A stretch of 64,000 nt of DNA from UBA964 sp037444685 (GCA_037444685.1 JBBILX010000006.1:124001-188000), one strand, 5' to 3'; counted from the first letter of the stretch, positions 42,298-51,366 are shown. A program made the numbers and translations. Notes: generated from the sequence alone by a model not told the origin.

Positions 42298-43322
42298 GCG
42301 CGGGCCGCCTCGACGAGCTCGACGAGGAAGCCGTTGGGCGCGAGCAGGCTCGCTGCGCGAGCCGGCCCGCAAAGCGGATGATCGAGCCGGCGTGCGTCGC
42401 AGACGAGCGGGGCGCCTGCGCGGCGCGCGCGCGACAGCGTCGCCTCGAGGTCGCGGACCCTGAAGGTCCACGCCGCCACGCCACGTTGCGGTGGACGCGG
42501 CGGCACGAGCGCCGGCAGGCCTGCGTCGCGGAAGTCGAGAAACACGAGATACGCCGTCTCCGTGCCCGGCGCGAACAGCTGCAGGAAGCGCATCACGCTG
42601 CCGGGGCGGACGCCGATCAGCGCGCCGTCCATCGCCTCGCCATAGGGCAACTCGACGTCGCGGCGGACCTCGAAGCCGAGCACGTCGCGATAGAAGCCCC
42701 AGACTGCCTCGCCGTGGTTGGCGACCTGCGCCGAGTACGCGGGTCCACCGGCATTGGCGCCCGGCGCGATCGGGGCGACAGGCACGAGATCCTCGGGCCG
42801 ACCGACCCCGAGGCCGTAGACGCCATCCGGCGCCCTGAAGTGGGTTTCGTGGGCGAGATAGGTCGAGCCGTCACGGCGCTGGAATGGCAACGAGACGATG
42901 CCGCGCGTCGTCTCGATGCCGAGGCGCCGTCCCAGCGCGACACCGGCCTCCATGTCGCGCAGCGCAAAGCCGACCGAGAGCGAACCGTCGCGCAGTGCCT
43001 CCATGCCCGGACGAATCGGTGCACCGGGCGGGTCGAGCGCGAGGACGCGTACGAACGGCGCACCGGGCACGTCGGCTCGCTCGTAGACCTGCTCGGTCCA
43101 GCGGACTTCGGCCGGCAGCCCGAGCAGCGCCGCGAGGTCGGCGCGGTGCCCCGCGTCGTGCGCGCGCCCTGTGGTCTCGGTCATGCCCATGAGGTCCCGG
43201 TAGAAGCGCGCGCAGGCGGCCGGTTCGGCCGTCACGTGCGTGATGGCAATCAGGCCGCTGATGGCGGCGGTCGAGGCATCGCCGCGTGCGGCGAGCGGAT
43301 CGTTGGCGGTGCTTTCGTTCAT
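42294..43322 (-). CDS. VOC family protein, two domains
   Basis: A 342-residue protein with two vicinal-oxygen-chelate domains (about 20-170 and 180-340). The first starts AITHVTAEPAACARFYRDLMGM; the second contains NHGEAVWGFYRDVLGF and ends with LAPNGFLVELVE. Possible Glu and His ligands are present but not diagnostic. The same two-domain plan occurs at 29587. It is co-transcribed with the SUI1-like gene. ATG 43322 has TAGACT 8 bases upstream; the frame stays open far upstream, where it overlaps the decayed hydantoinase gene and is meaningless. Confidence 0.8.
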   Translation of the reverse strand: MNESTANDPLAARGDASTAAISGLIAITHVTAEPAACARFYRDLMGMTETTGRAHDAGHRADLAALLGLPAEVRWTEQVYERADVPGAPFVRVLALDPPGAPIRPGMEALRDGSLSVGFALRDMEAGVALGRRLGIETTRGIVSLPFQRRDGSTYLAHETHFRAPDGVYGLGVGRPEDLVPVAPIAPGANAGGPAYSAQVANHGEAVWGFYRDVLGFEVRRDVELPYGEAMDGALIGVRPGSVMRFLQLFAPGTETAYLVFLDFRDAGLPALVPPRPPQRGVAAWTFRVRDLEATLSRARRAGAPLVCDARRLDHPLCGPARAASLLAPNGFLVELVEAARA

Positions 43323-43330
43323 GACTGCTG

Positions 43331-43336
43331 AGTCTA
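43331..43336 (-). promoter_or_regulatory. -10-like hexamer TAGACT for the VOC/SUI1 operon
   Basis: TAGACT is 8 bases before ATG 43322 and overlaps the last codon of the TRAP remnant. It is identical to the hexamer before the M48 gene. Confidence 0.4.
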
Positions 43337-43677
43337 CTGATTCCTGCCTGCCCAGGCCGAGCGGCCCGCGACGATGGCTGCGTAAACCGATGCCGACTCG
43401 CCGCCGAGTTCGGCGATCAGCCGCTGCACGAGGCTCGTGGCGGGAGCACGCCAAAGCGCGAGTTCGGCGGGCGTCAGTTCCACCAGGGTGATCTCGCCGC
43501 GCTCGACGGCCGCGGCGAGGTCGCGCGACTCTGCGGCGCGCATCAGCTCGGCATACTCGGCCGCGGAGCCGAAAGCGCCGTCGATCAGCTCGCGGTCGGC
43601 TGCAGCGAGCCCTGTCCACCAGTCTTCGTTCGCAAGCACGGCATTGAACAGACAGGCATGGCGAGTCAGGGTAAACG
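43334..43677 (-). pseudogene. C-terminal remnant of a TRAP transporter solute-binding protein (DctP)
   Basis: The frame from about 43677 to the stop at 43334 gives about 114 residues resembling the end of a DctP periplasmic binding protein: AFTLTRHACLFNAVLANEDWW (the family's LTRH...WW segment), then LAAADRELIDGAF and a final helix. DctP proteins have about 330 residues with a signal peptide, and the first two-thirds are absent. The remnant starts within the last codons of the decayed hydantoinase gene, so a deletion probably fused the two. No DctM or DctQ genes are present. An internal GTG at 43639 could in principle start a 101-residue piece. Confidence 0.68.
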
Positions 43678-45144
43678 CCGGTGCAGCGCGGCGGTTGCCT
43701 CGGCGTCGCCGATGACGACGCCGTGGTGCTTGCGCGCGGCGGCAGCCGACACGAGTCCGCGCTCGACGTCGAGCTCGACGAGCGCCGCATCGCGCTCGAG
43801 CGGGTCGCCTCAGCCGCCGCCGCCCGGGCTCGTAACGAGCAGCCTATCGCCGGCCTGCACCTCGCCGTGGTCGGACTTGCCCGGCAGTACCCGCTCGAGG
43901 TCCGTGCCCGGGTTGATGACGAACGAGGCCGTGCCGCCGGTCGTCCGCAGGAGCCGCCGCCGAGCGGCATCGACAGATACCGGGTCTGCCCGGTCCCGCG
44001 CGGAGGCCGCTGAAGCGGATGCCGCTCATGTTGTCTGCGCCTTGCGGCACGCGCCCGTCGAGCGCGCGAGCGAGCGCGCCGAGCACGACGCTGAAGCAGC
44101 GGATCAGCGGGTAGTGGCGATAGCTGCAGGCTGCCGGAAAGCGCGGATTCAGCACGGTGCCTTCGGGAACGCGCACGTCGACGACGTCGAGCACGCCGTC
44201 GTTGACGAGCAGGTCCGGTTGCAGCGCCTTGAACGTCGACAGCAGCGCCCGCGCATAGAAACGCGCATCGGCGGGGAAGTTGATCGAGCCGCGGACCTGC
44301 GAGTCCGTGCCCGTGAAGTCGAACAGCAGCCGATCTGGTGTCTTCGACATGCGCAGGAAGATCCGGATGAAATGTCGTGGCTCTTCCGGCGAGACGTCGA
44401 CGTATTCGACGAAATCCTCGTATTCGTAGCTGCCGTCTGGGATCTGCGGAAAGATCGACTCGAGCAGCGTGCGCCGGCAGCGCGCGATCAGCGCCTCGAA
44501 TGCCCGCTCGACCTGCGCGGCGCCATGCCGCCTGCACAGTCACTCGAGCCGCGCGACACCGAGCCGCGCGCCACTGATCATCGCATCGATGTCGCCTTCC
44601 ATGTCGGCGGGAAAGCGGGTGTTCGCGAGCGGCAGACGCGGTGTACCGCCTCGTTGCGCACGCCACGCTCGTAGAGCTTCAGCGGCGGCACGATCAGCCC
44701 TTCCTGGAAGATCTCCGTGGCGGTCTCCGACAGGCTTCCCGGCACGATACCGCAGATGTCCTGCACGTGTCCGAGTTCCTGCACCCAGGCGATCAGGCGG
44801 CCGTCGACGAACACCGGGAGGGTCAGGCACAGATCGGGCAGATGCCCGATGCCTCCCTCGGACTCGTAAGGATGGTTCCAGAGAAAGACGTCGCCGGGGT
44901 GGATCTGATCCGCTCGCCAACGCTTGAGGATGGGATCGACGTTCGCGGTGAACGAGACCGATGCGACCGAACGCCCGGCGGCATCGAAGATGGCCGGCAC
45001 GTGATCGTTCGCTTCGCGGATGTTGGTCGAGCGTGCCGTGCGCTCGACCTGGGCTTCGATCTCCCGCATGGTCGATCCGAGCACTCCCTCGACGATTTCG
45101 AGGGTGGCCGGGGCGAGCGATTCGTGGCCGTGGTGATCTGTCAC
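43666..45144 (-). pseudogene. Hydantoinase B/oxoprolinase family, decayed (several lesions)
   Basis: The remains of an HyuB-type ATP-dependent hydantoinase/oxoprolinase subunit of about 490 residues. The intact start (GTG 45144, overlapping the monooxygenase stop) reads VTDHHGHESLAPATLEIVEG and then WNHPYESEGGIGHLPDLCL. A frameshift follows near 44640, before LPLANTRFPADMEGDID. Then come an in-frame TGA at 44540-44542 (probably from CGA), two more frameshifts near 43990 and 43950, and a TGA at 43810-43812 where a Trp belongs (GGGG-x-GDPLERD). The C-terminal part ends at 43666. Five lesions mean genuine decay. The partner HyuA is absent. Confidence 0.87.
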
Positions 45145-46310
45145 AGCGGCACCATGGCGACGTCGTAGTCGTACAGGGTGCGCAACTCCGCCATGCCGGC
45201 GCCGAGTGCCCGGACTTGCTGATGCGGATCTTCCGCGAAGTACAGTTCCGAACGCGCTCGCGACATCTGCAGGGCGGCCACGACGCGCTCGCGGCGAGCC
45301 GACTCGTAGCGGCGCAGGGCCTCGGTCGGTTCGGCGGCCGCGGCGAAGGCGCGACCGAGGATCGCTGCGTCCTCGAGCGCCATGACGGCACCCTGACCCG
45401 TGAACGGCGGCATCGGGTGCGCAGCGTCGCCGAGCAGAGTGACGCGCCCGCGAGTCCAGGTCGGCAGCGGGTCGCGATCGAACAGACCCCACTTGAAGAG
45501 GCGGTCGGCTGGAGTGAGCTCGAGCAGGCGGCGCGCGCGTGGTTCGAAATCGGCGAACTCGTCGAGCACTTCGCGCACGGTCGAACGGACCGACCAGCCT
45601 TCCTCGGTCCAGGCGCTGCGGCGCGCGATCGCCACATAATTGACGAGCGCGCCACGCCGCAGCGGGTAGCGCATCAGCATGCGCCGCGGCCCAACCGTCA
45701 TGCACAGCGGCGGATCGAGCAGGTCGGCGCTGACCACCTCGCCCGGGATCAGGCCGCGCCAGGCGACGTAGCCCGTGAAGTTCGGTCGGTCGGCGCCGAA
45801 CAGAATCCGGCGTGTGGCCGAATGAATGCCGTCGCAGCCGATCAGGCAGTCCGCCGTTGCCGTCGAACCGTCGGTGAAGCGCGCGACGATGCCGCGCTCG
45901 CCCTGTTCGAGCGACTCGAGCGCGCGGCCGGTCTGGATCGCGTCGGACTGCGCGCTGCGCAGGGCGGCGGCCAGCGTGGCGTGCAGGTCGGCGCGGTGCA
46001 CGTGATAGAGCGGCACGCCATACTTCTCGCGGCTCTGGTCCTGCGCGAGCGTGACCAGGATCTCGCCGGTGGCATAGTGACGGATGGCGCCGAGCGGCGG
46101 CGTGCTGCCGATGGCCGCGAGCCGCTCGCCGAGCCCGAGATGGATCAGCGCACGACCGGCATTCGGCGTGATGCTGAGGCCGGCTCCGACCTCGCCGAGC
46201 GCAGGCACCTGCTCGAAGACCCGCACCCGCTGGCCGACGCGCGCGAGCGCCAGCGCCGCGGCCAGTCCGCCGATGCCGGCGCCGACGACGATGACCTGTC
46301 TTCCCTTCAT
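45141..46310 (-). CDS. FAD-dependent monooxygenase (salicylate/3-hydroxybenzoate hydroxylase type)
   Basis: A 389-residue group A flavoprotein hydroxylase. The FAD-binding VVGAGIGGLAAAL lies at residues 8-20, the DG motif is CLIGCDGIHSATR, and the second FAD motif GRVTLLGDAAHPMPPFTGQGA is near residue 285. It uses NAD(P)H and oxygen to hydroxylate aromatic acids; the exact substrate cannot be named. The ATG at 46310 overlaps the stop of the upstream CpcT-cyclophilin gene (ATGA) and its stop overlaps the pseudogene start, so all three were once one operon. Confidence 0.88.
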   Translation of the reverse strand: MKGRQVIVVGAGIGGLAAALALARVGQRVRVFEQVPALGEVGAGLSITPNAGRALIHLGLGERLAAIGSTPPLGAIRHYATGEILVTLAQDQSREKYGVPLYHVHRADLHATLAAALRSAQSDAIQTGRALESLEQGERGIVARFTDGSTATADCLIGCDGIHSATRRILFGADRPNFTGYVAWRGLIPGEVVSADLLDPPLCMTVGPRRMLMRYPLRRGALVNYVAIARRSAWTEEGWSVRSTVREVLDEFADFEPRARRLLELTPADRLFKWGLFDRDPLPTWTRGRVTLLGDAAHPMPPFTGQGAVMALEDAAILGRAFAAAAEPTEALRRYESARRERVVAALQMSRARSELYFAEDPHQQVRALGAGMAELRTLYDYDVAMVPL

Positions 46311-47788
46311 CGGGCGGCCTCCACGCTGCGCGCGGGCAACGGGATCGCGCAGAGGTCGACGTGACCGGCCGGCCGGAAGTAGAAGTCGTCGAGCCGGTTG
46401 CGGCGCGATTCGACCAGATCGGCAAATGTCTGCGTGTCCGTGCGCAGCAGCTCGATCGGCGGTCGCTCGCTCTCCGGCAGGTCGGCGGCGACGCGGATGC
46501 GCCTGATCGTCACGCGCTGCTCGGGCCGTTCGTAGAAGCCGAGAGGTCCGGTGCCGCGCGGCAGCCCCGACAGCCGCTCGATGCCGTCGACGACGCGGCC
46601 GATCAGGGCGATATTGCGGTCGAGTTGCCGCGGGGGCTGGCCGATCACGGCGTACAGTTCGCTGCCGTTGCCGCTGTCAAGAGCGAGGTCACGACCGACG
46701 CCGATGGACCCATAGCAGTGTGCCGGCCAGATCTCGCCACGGTCGCGATCGCCAGCCACTGGCAGACCGAAGGCGAAGCCTGTCCGCGGCGCGAACCCGT
46801 CTGGATCGGGCAGCAGCGTGACGGCGAGATCCGGGGTCCAGCGACGCGAGAACTCCGGCGCGATGACCTTGACCGCCGCGCCGAGCGGGCGCGTGCCATC
46901 CGGGTCGCCCCACTGGACGACGAAATCGTCGTGGACGCGATGGATCGTGAGCCCATCGAAGTAGCCGGCGCGCACCAGCGTGAGGACGTTGGCGACGCTA
47001 CGCGGCGCAAAGCCCGGGACCAGTTCGATCACCACGCGTCCCGGGTCGAGCTCCAGATGGAGCGTGTTGGCAGGATCGAGGCGGCGCCAGTCGGACGGCG
47101 CCGAGGCCTCGATGAACTCGGCCATGGTCCGCACGCGCTCCGCGACGAGTGGACCAGGATCGGGGAACAGTGCAGTGCCGTTCTCCGCGTGGAGCACTTC
47201 CTCGAGGATGAAGCGGCGCGCCGAGACCGTATAACGCATGGCCGGGCGCACCCATTGGTCGAGGGCCGCGCTGCGAAACCGGCAGTCCTCGGGGCGCACC
47301 TCCGCCCGGTACTCTCCGGAGCCGGCCGACGTCGTCCAGACCAGTTCACAGCCCGCGGGAAACGACTGCAGACGCGCTGGCGCGAGCCGAGCGAGGCTCT
47401 GCGCGTCGCGGTCCGGTGCCGGCATCGCAGTCCCGTAAGGCACGACCCAGGACCGCATCGAATTGCGGCGCCTGCGCGCACGGGTGTCGAACGCATAGAT
47501 CTTCTGCTGCATCGGCGCGCGCGTATGGAAGCCGTCGCGCGAGATTTCGTGGTAGAACACCAGCGCGCCGAAACGTGGCGCATCGATCCGGACGATGCGA
47601 TGGAACAGCGGCCGACTGCCGCCGCCCGGCGCGGCGGGATCCGGGGCGCTGCCGGCGTAGCGTCCCGGCAGCAACGCGATGATCTGCGAGAGTTCGGCAT
47701 CGAGCGATCGCGGCGCGTCGGGCGCGGCCGCCCTGGCCGCGAGCGGGCAGGCGGCGAGGGCGGAGCAGAGCAGCATGCGGCCGAACAT
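46307..47788 (-). CDS. CpcT/CpeT-like domain fused to a cyclophilin-type peptidyl-prolyl isomerase
   Basis: A 493-residue exported protein. After a signal peptide (LLCSALAACPLAARAAA), residues about 28-215 resemble CpcT/CpeT, the phycobiliprotein chromophore lyase fold (LFHRIVRID, FYHEI, then AGCELVWT and ECRFRS-like spaced cysteines). Residues about 245-430 are a cyclophilin (LHLELDPGRVVIELVPG, YFDGLTIHRV, then FVVQWGDPDGTR, where QGGDPTG is usual). The catalytic Arg is kept and the Trp for Gly change is unusual. No phycobiliprotein exists in this kind of organism, so the CpcT part may bind another tetrapyrrole or lipid. TAAGAT lies 6 bases before ATG. Confidence 0.7.
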   Translation of the reverse strand: MFGRMLLCSALAACPLAARAAAPDAPRSLDAELSQIIALLPGRYAGSAPDPAAPGGGSRPLFHRIVRIDAPRFGALVFYHEISRDGFHTRAPMQQKIYAFDTRARRRRNSMRSWVVPYGTAMPAPDRDAQSLARLAPARLQSFPAGCELVWTTSAGSGEYRAEVRPEDCRFRSAALDQWVRPAMRYTVSARRFILEEVLHAENGTALFPDPGPLVAERVRTMAEFIEASAPSDWRRLDPANTLHLELDPGRVVIELVPGFAPRSVANVLTLVRAGYFDGLTIHRVHDDFVVQWGDPDGTRPLGAAVKVIAPEFSRRWTPDLAVTLLPDPDGFAPRTGFAFGLPVAGDRDRGEIWPAHCYGSIGVGRDLALDSGNGSELYAVIGQPPRQLDRNIALIGRVVDGIERLSGLPRGTGPLGFYERPEQRVTIRRIRVAADLPESERPPIELLRTDTQTFADLVESRRNRLDDFYFRPAGHVDLCAIPLPARSVEAAR

Positions 47789-47794
47789 GCCGCG

Positions 47795-47800
47795 ATCTTA
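47795..47800 (-). promoter_or_regulatory. -10-like hexamer TAAGAT for the CpcT-cyclophilin operon
   Basis: TAAGAT is 6 bases before ATG 47788, with no Shine-Dalgarno. It separates this operon from the ABC genes upstream. Confidence 0.4.
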
Positions 47801-47807
47801 GCGGCTC

Positions 47808-48494
47808 TCAGTTCGCCGGCGCCGGCGGCACGATCCGTCCGTCCACGATTTCGATCTGCCGGTCGGCCGCCGATGCGAAGTGCAGGTCGTGCGAGACCGC
47901 GATGATGCTGCGACCCTGGGACGTTGCCAGTTCGCGCAGGATGCTCCTGACGTTCTCCCCGGACCTGGTGTCGAGCGCACCGGTCGGCTCGTCGGCGAGG
48001 ATCACGAGCGGATCGTTGGCGAGCGCGCGCGCGATCGCGACCCGCTGGCGCTGGCCGCCCGACAGCTGCGAGGGTCGCTTGTGCTCGTGCCCGCCGAGTC
48101 CCAGATCGCGAAGCAGCTGCATCGCGCGCTGCGACTGCGCCTCCGCGTCGAGCGCCCCGAGCCGGCGCATCGGCATCATCACGTTGTCACGTGCGCTGAA
48201 CTCGTTCAGCAGGAAGTGGAACTGGAACACGAAGCCGAGCTTGCGCAGACGGGTCTCGGCGAGGCGGTCCTCGTCGAAGCCGCTCGTGTCTTCGCCATCG
48301 AGCAGCAGCCGGCCGGACGTCGGCCGGTCGAGCAGGCCGAGCAGGTAGAGCAGTGAAGACTTCCCTGAGCCCGAGGGTCCGCGAATCACGACGAACTCGC
48401 CACGCTCGATCGCAACGTCGGCGTCTGCCACCAGTGTCACCGGCACCTCGCCGGGCAGGATGCGGGTGATCCGCTCGGCGCGCAGCACGCTCAC
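47808..48494 (-). CDS. ABC transporter ATPase (MacB/LolD class)
   Basis: A 228-residue ATPase with Walker A GPSGSGKSS, Q-loop VFQFHFLL, signature LSGGQRQR and Walker B VILADEPTG, all intact, plus the switch His in VSHDL. The start is GTG 48494, 30 bases after the permease stop. It energises the FtsX-type permease and adaptor encoded upstream, making a three-component MacAB-like exporter in which the ATPase and permease are separate chains. Confidence 0.92.
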   Translation of the reverse strand: MSVLRAERITRILPGEVPVTLVADADVAIERGEFVVIRGPSGSGKSSLLYLLGLLDRPTSGRLLLDGEDTSGFDEDRLAETRLRKLGFVFQFHFLLNEFSARDNVMMPMRRLGALDAEAQSQRAMQLLRDLGLGGHEHKRPSQLSGGQRQRVAIARALANDPLVILADEPTGALDTRSGENVRSILRELATSQGRSIIAVSHDLHFASAADRQIEIVDGRIVPPAPAN

Positions 48495-48524
48495 GGGACT
48501 AACCTGCCTGCGATCGCGGCGGGC

Positions 48525-49769
48525 TCATGCCGCGCCCCGCAGGATGTCCACGGGCTGCACGCGCCCGCCCTTGCGGGCCGGCAGCCACGCCGCGACGATC
48601 GCCGAGAGTAGCGCGAAAGCCACCGCCAGCGCGAACTGGTCGGCGCCCCAGTAGACCGGCAGCGTGATCGCGTCGACCGAGCCCGGTGGCTTGATGGTCA
48701 CCTGCGCGATCCCCTGCATCATCGCGCTGCCGAGTCCGCAGCCGAGCACGCTGCCACCAAGGCCGATCAGCGCGCCCTCTATCGTGAAGATCAGGCGGAT
48801 GTCGCGGGCGTGAAAGCCCATGGACTTGAGGATCGCGATGTCGCGCGTCTTCTCCAGCACGACGGTCGAGATCACGTTGTAGATGCCGAAGCAGGCGACG
48901 AGCAGGATCGCGCCGACCACCGTGTACATGATCACGTTGCGAACCGTCAGCGCATCGAGCAGATCCTTGCTCGCTTCCTGCCAGGAGACCGACTTGTAGC
49001 CGGTCGCCTGCTCGATGTACGCCGCGACCTCGCGGGCCGGATAGGCGTCGCGGAGCCGGATGATGATCATGTTGGCGACATTCGGCCGGTTCATCAGCGC
49101 CTGCACCCGCGTCAGCTGCGCGAACGTCTGGCTCTCGTCGTAGCTCGCGTTGCCGGTGCGGAACAGACCGACGATCTTCATGGTGCGGACGTTGCCGGCC
49201 GGCGAGACGACGTTGACGGTGTCGCCCATGGACAGACTCAGCTTGCGGGCCAGTGCCTCGCCGATGATGATCCCGTTGGGGTTTGCGTCCACCGCATCGA
49301 TGCTGCCGGCGACGATGTCTTCCTCGATCCGACTGACCCCGCGCATCCGCGCAGGCACGATACCGGACAGTGTGACTGCCTCGTCGCGTCCGGCGAATGA
49401 GAAGATCGCCTGCCCGACCAGCACCGGCGCCGCCTGCACGCCATCGATGGCATCGATGGTGGCGAGTTTCTGCTTGTACTGGCGTATGCCGCGGCGCTCG
49501 GCACGCGGCTTGACGCCGCGGATCGCCACGGCGCCGTCGGGATAGAGCATGGTCGCCGGCTGCGGCCGCGCGGCGCGGAACTCGTCATAGACGGTGATGT
49601 GCGGCGCCGTATCGACGAGCCGCTCGATGAGGTCCCGCTCCGAGCCGCGCATCAGCGCCGAGACGGCCAGGAAGAAGGCCACGCCGAGCACGACGCCGAG
49701 CAGCGAGACGATGGTCTGCCGGCGCCGGCTGCGCAGGTGGCTCAGCGCGATGTCGACGTAGAGGTTCAC
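48525..49769 (-). CDS. ABC transporter permease, MacB/LolC type (FtsX family)
   Basis: A 414-residue inner-membrane protein with four transmembrane helices: one at about 20-45, a large periplasmic domain to about 265, then three near 280, 335 and 370. This is the MacB/LolC topology without the nucleotide-binding domain. Its ATG (49769) overlaps the adaptor stop as ATGA. It probably works with the adaptor at 49766 to pass substrates or mechanical work to the outer membrane. No TolC gene is nearby. Confidence 0.9.
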   Translation of the reverse strand: MNLYVDIALSHLRSRRRQTIVSLLGVVLGVAFFLAVSALMRGSERDLIERLVDTAPHITVYDEFRAARPQPATMLYPDGAVAIRGVKPRAERRGIRQYKQKLATIDAIDGVQAAPVLVGQAIFSFAGRDEAVTLSGIVPARMRGVSRIEEDIVAGSIDAVDANPNGIIIGEALARKLSLSMGDTVNVVSPAGNVRTMKIVGLFRTGNASYDESQTFAQLTRVQALMNRPNVANMIIIRLRDAYPAREVAAYIEQATGYKSVSWQEASKDLLDALTVRNVIMYTVVGAILLVACFGIYNVISTVVLEKTRDIAILKSMGFHARDIRLIFTIEGALIGLGGSVLGCGLGSAMMQGIAQVTIKPPGSVDAITLPVYWGADQFALAVAFALLSAIVAAWLPARKGGRVQPVDILRGAA

Positions 49770-50806
49770 GGCAGCGTGGCCGGTGCCTCCGGCGTCGCGG
49801 CTCGTGATGGGCGCAGCCGTACCCTCTGGCCCTCGCGCAGCGAAGGCGAGGGGGCGTTGACGACGCGCTCGCCGTTGGCGAGTCCCTCGAGCACCTCGAC
49901 GCGCTCCGGCGCACGCACGCCGATCCGCAGCGGGCGGCGAGAGACGCGGCCCTGACTGTAGACCCAGACCGCGTCGCCGACGAGCGCCGAGACCGGCAGC
50001 AGCAGCGCATCGTCGCGCTGCTCGACCACGATGTTAATCTCGGTCGACATGCCGATCGGCAGCGGAACGTCCCCGACGAAGGCGATCCGGACCCGATAGG
50101 AGCGCGCGACCGTATCGCCGCGCGGCGTGATCTCGCTGACGCGGCCCTCGAAGCTGCGATCGGGGAACGCGTCACTGCGGATCAGCACGCGCTGGCCGAT
50201 GCGGACACGCGGCAGGTCTTCTTCGTCGACGTCCGCCGAGATGCGCAGCGGTTCCGGGCCGGCCAGATAGAACAGCGGCGTGTTGACGGCCGCGTATTCG
50301 CCGATCTCGGCGTCGCGGCGGATGATCGTGCCCGGCGCCGGCGCCGTCAGGCGCATCTGCGCCAGCAGCTCGCGCGCCCGGCGCAGCGCGGCCTCGGCCG
50401 CCTCGAGATCGGTGCGGGCGCGATCGAGCGCATCGGCCGCGACCAGCGCCTGAGTGCGCAGCTCGCGCGTGCGCTCGAACTGACCCTGCGCATAGCGGGC
50501 GCGGGCCTCGAGCTCCGCGACCGAGGCGCGCAGGTCCGCGTCGTCGAGTCGGGCGAGCAGCTGCCCACGGCGGACGGTATCGCCTTCGTCGACGAGCAAT
50601 TCGACGATGCGGCCCGGCGTACGCGGCGCAATGCGGATCTCGAGCGACGGCTCGACCGTGCCCGTCGCATAGACGGCATCGAGCGCGACGCCGCGCGTCG
50701 GCGTGATCAGTTCGACCGCCGGCGGTGCGAGGCGCTGTCGGCCGAACCAGAGGCCCACGCCGAGCACGACCAGCACGGCGAGGATCCAGGGCAGCCCGCG
50801 CTTCAT
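49766..50806 (-). CDS. Periplasmic adaptor (HlyD/MacA-like membrane-fusion protein)
   Basis: A 346-residue membrane-fusion protein. A single N-terminal anchor helix (residues 7-22) is followed by a beta-barrel, a short helical hairpin (RARYAQGQFERTRELR, 100-140 region) and the lipoyl-like motif PGRIVELLVDEGDTVRRGQLLA. It is typical of adaptors in MacA-MacB-TolC pumps. TAGAAT is 6 bases before ATG 50806 and no Shine-Dalgarno is visible, so it is the likely first gene of a leaderless efflux operon (adaptor, permease, ATPase). Confidence 0.9.
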   Translation of the reverse strand: MKRGLPWILAVLVVLGVGLWFGRQRLAPPAVELITPTRGVALDAVYATGTVEPSLEIRIAPRTPGRIVELLVDEGDTVRRGQLLARLDDADLRASVAELEARARYAQGQFERTRELRTQALVAADALDRARTDLEAAEAALRRARELLAQMRLTAPAPGTIIRRDAEIGEYAAVNTPLFYLAGPEPLRISADVDEEDLPRVRIGQRVLIRSDAFPDRSFEGRVSEITPRGDTVARSYRVRIAFVGDVPLPIGMSTEINIVVEQRDDALLLPVSALVGDAVWVYSQGRVSRRPLRIGVRAPERVEVLEGLANGERVVNAPSPSLREGQRVRLRPSRAATPEAPATLP

Positions 50807-50812
50807 GGCCGC

Positions 50813-50818
50813 ATTCTA
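50813..50818 (-). promoter_or_regulatory. -10-like hexamer TAGAAT for the efflux operon
   Basis: TAGAAT is 6 bases before ATG 50806; the same hexamer precedes the tRNA-Gly, GT39 and 63897 genes. Confidence 0.45.
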
Positions 50819-50850
50819 CGGACGCGGACCGGCGCTTTGCGCGAGTGAGA

Positions 50851-51360
50851 CTACGGATTGACCGTCAGTCGATCCGAGGGGGCGACCGGGCTCGCGGGCG
50901 CGATGGCGCCTCGTGCGAGCGTGGCACGCTGTTCGATTGCCTCGCCGAACGTCGCGCGGAGCTCGGCGACCGCGACCGACGGATGCAGCAACCGATAGAC
51001 GCCGGTCGCTGCAACGGCCTCGAGCAGCTCGCGTGATGCGTCGGCTTCGGCGAGCACCATCCGAATGGCGGTCGGGCATTCGCGACGTGCGGTGATCAGC
51101 ATTTCGAGGCCGGCGGTCCGGCCCGGACGCAGATCGCCGACGATGATGTCGAAGCGCTCGCTGCGCAGCCGCGTGAGCGCCCGCTCCGGGAGCGGCTCCG
51201 CGACGATTTCGGCCAGTCGCCCGGCGAGGGCGACCCGCAGCGCCGCGACGAAGTGGTCGTCATCGATCGCCGCGAGCACGCGCACGGCGGGGTGCGACGG
51301 ACTGCCAGCTGCTTCGGCGGCCGTGACCGGCGAGCCATTCAGGGCGGCGAGGGACTGCAT
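50851..51360 (-). CDS. Receiver-like protein lacking the conserved Lys
   Basis: A 169-residue protein whose residues 27-145 resemble a response-regulator receiver domain: acidic pocket D33-D35 (AIDDDHF), a phospho-acceptor candidate D76 (IIVGDLRPG), then VLAEADA. The near-invariant Lys-Pro is His127-Pro128, so switching may be altered. No output domain follows. ATG 51360 was chosen for its GATAGC 6 bases upstream; the frame is open further upstream without support. No kinase is adjacent. Divergent from the Rieske oxygenase gene. Confidence 0.6.
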   Translation of the reverse strand: MQSLAALNGSPVTAAEAAGSPSHPAVRVLAAIDDDHFVAALRVALAGRLAEIVAEPLPERALTRLRSERFDIIVGDLRPGRTAGLEMLITARRECPTAIRMVLAEADASRELLEAVAATGVYRLLHPSVAVAELRATFGEAIEQRATLARGAIAPASPVAPSDRLTVNP

Positions 51361-51366
51361 ACCGAC

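Noticed and set aside
42294..44666. A 790-codon minus-strand frame
   Set aside because: Only the last 342 codons (VOC protein) are real; the rest passes through the decayed hydantoinase gene, briefly in frame with one of its fragments.
43666..45144. TGA recoding (selenocysteine or tryptophan) in the hydantoinase gene
   Set aside because: One TGA sits at a conserved Trp, but the gene also has three frameshifts and another TGA at an Arg, so decay explains it better.
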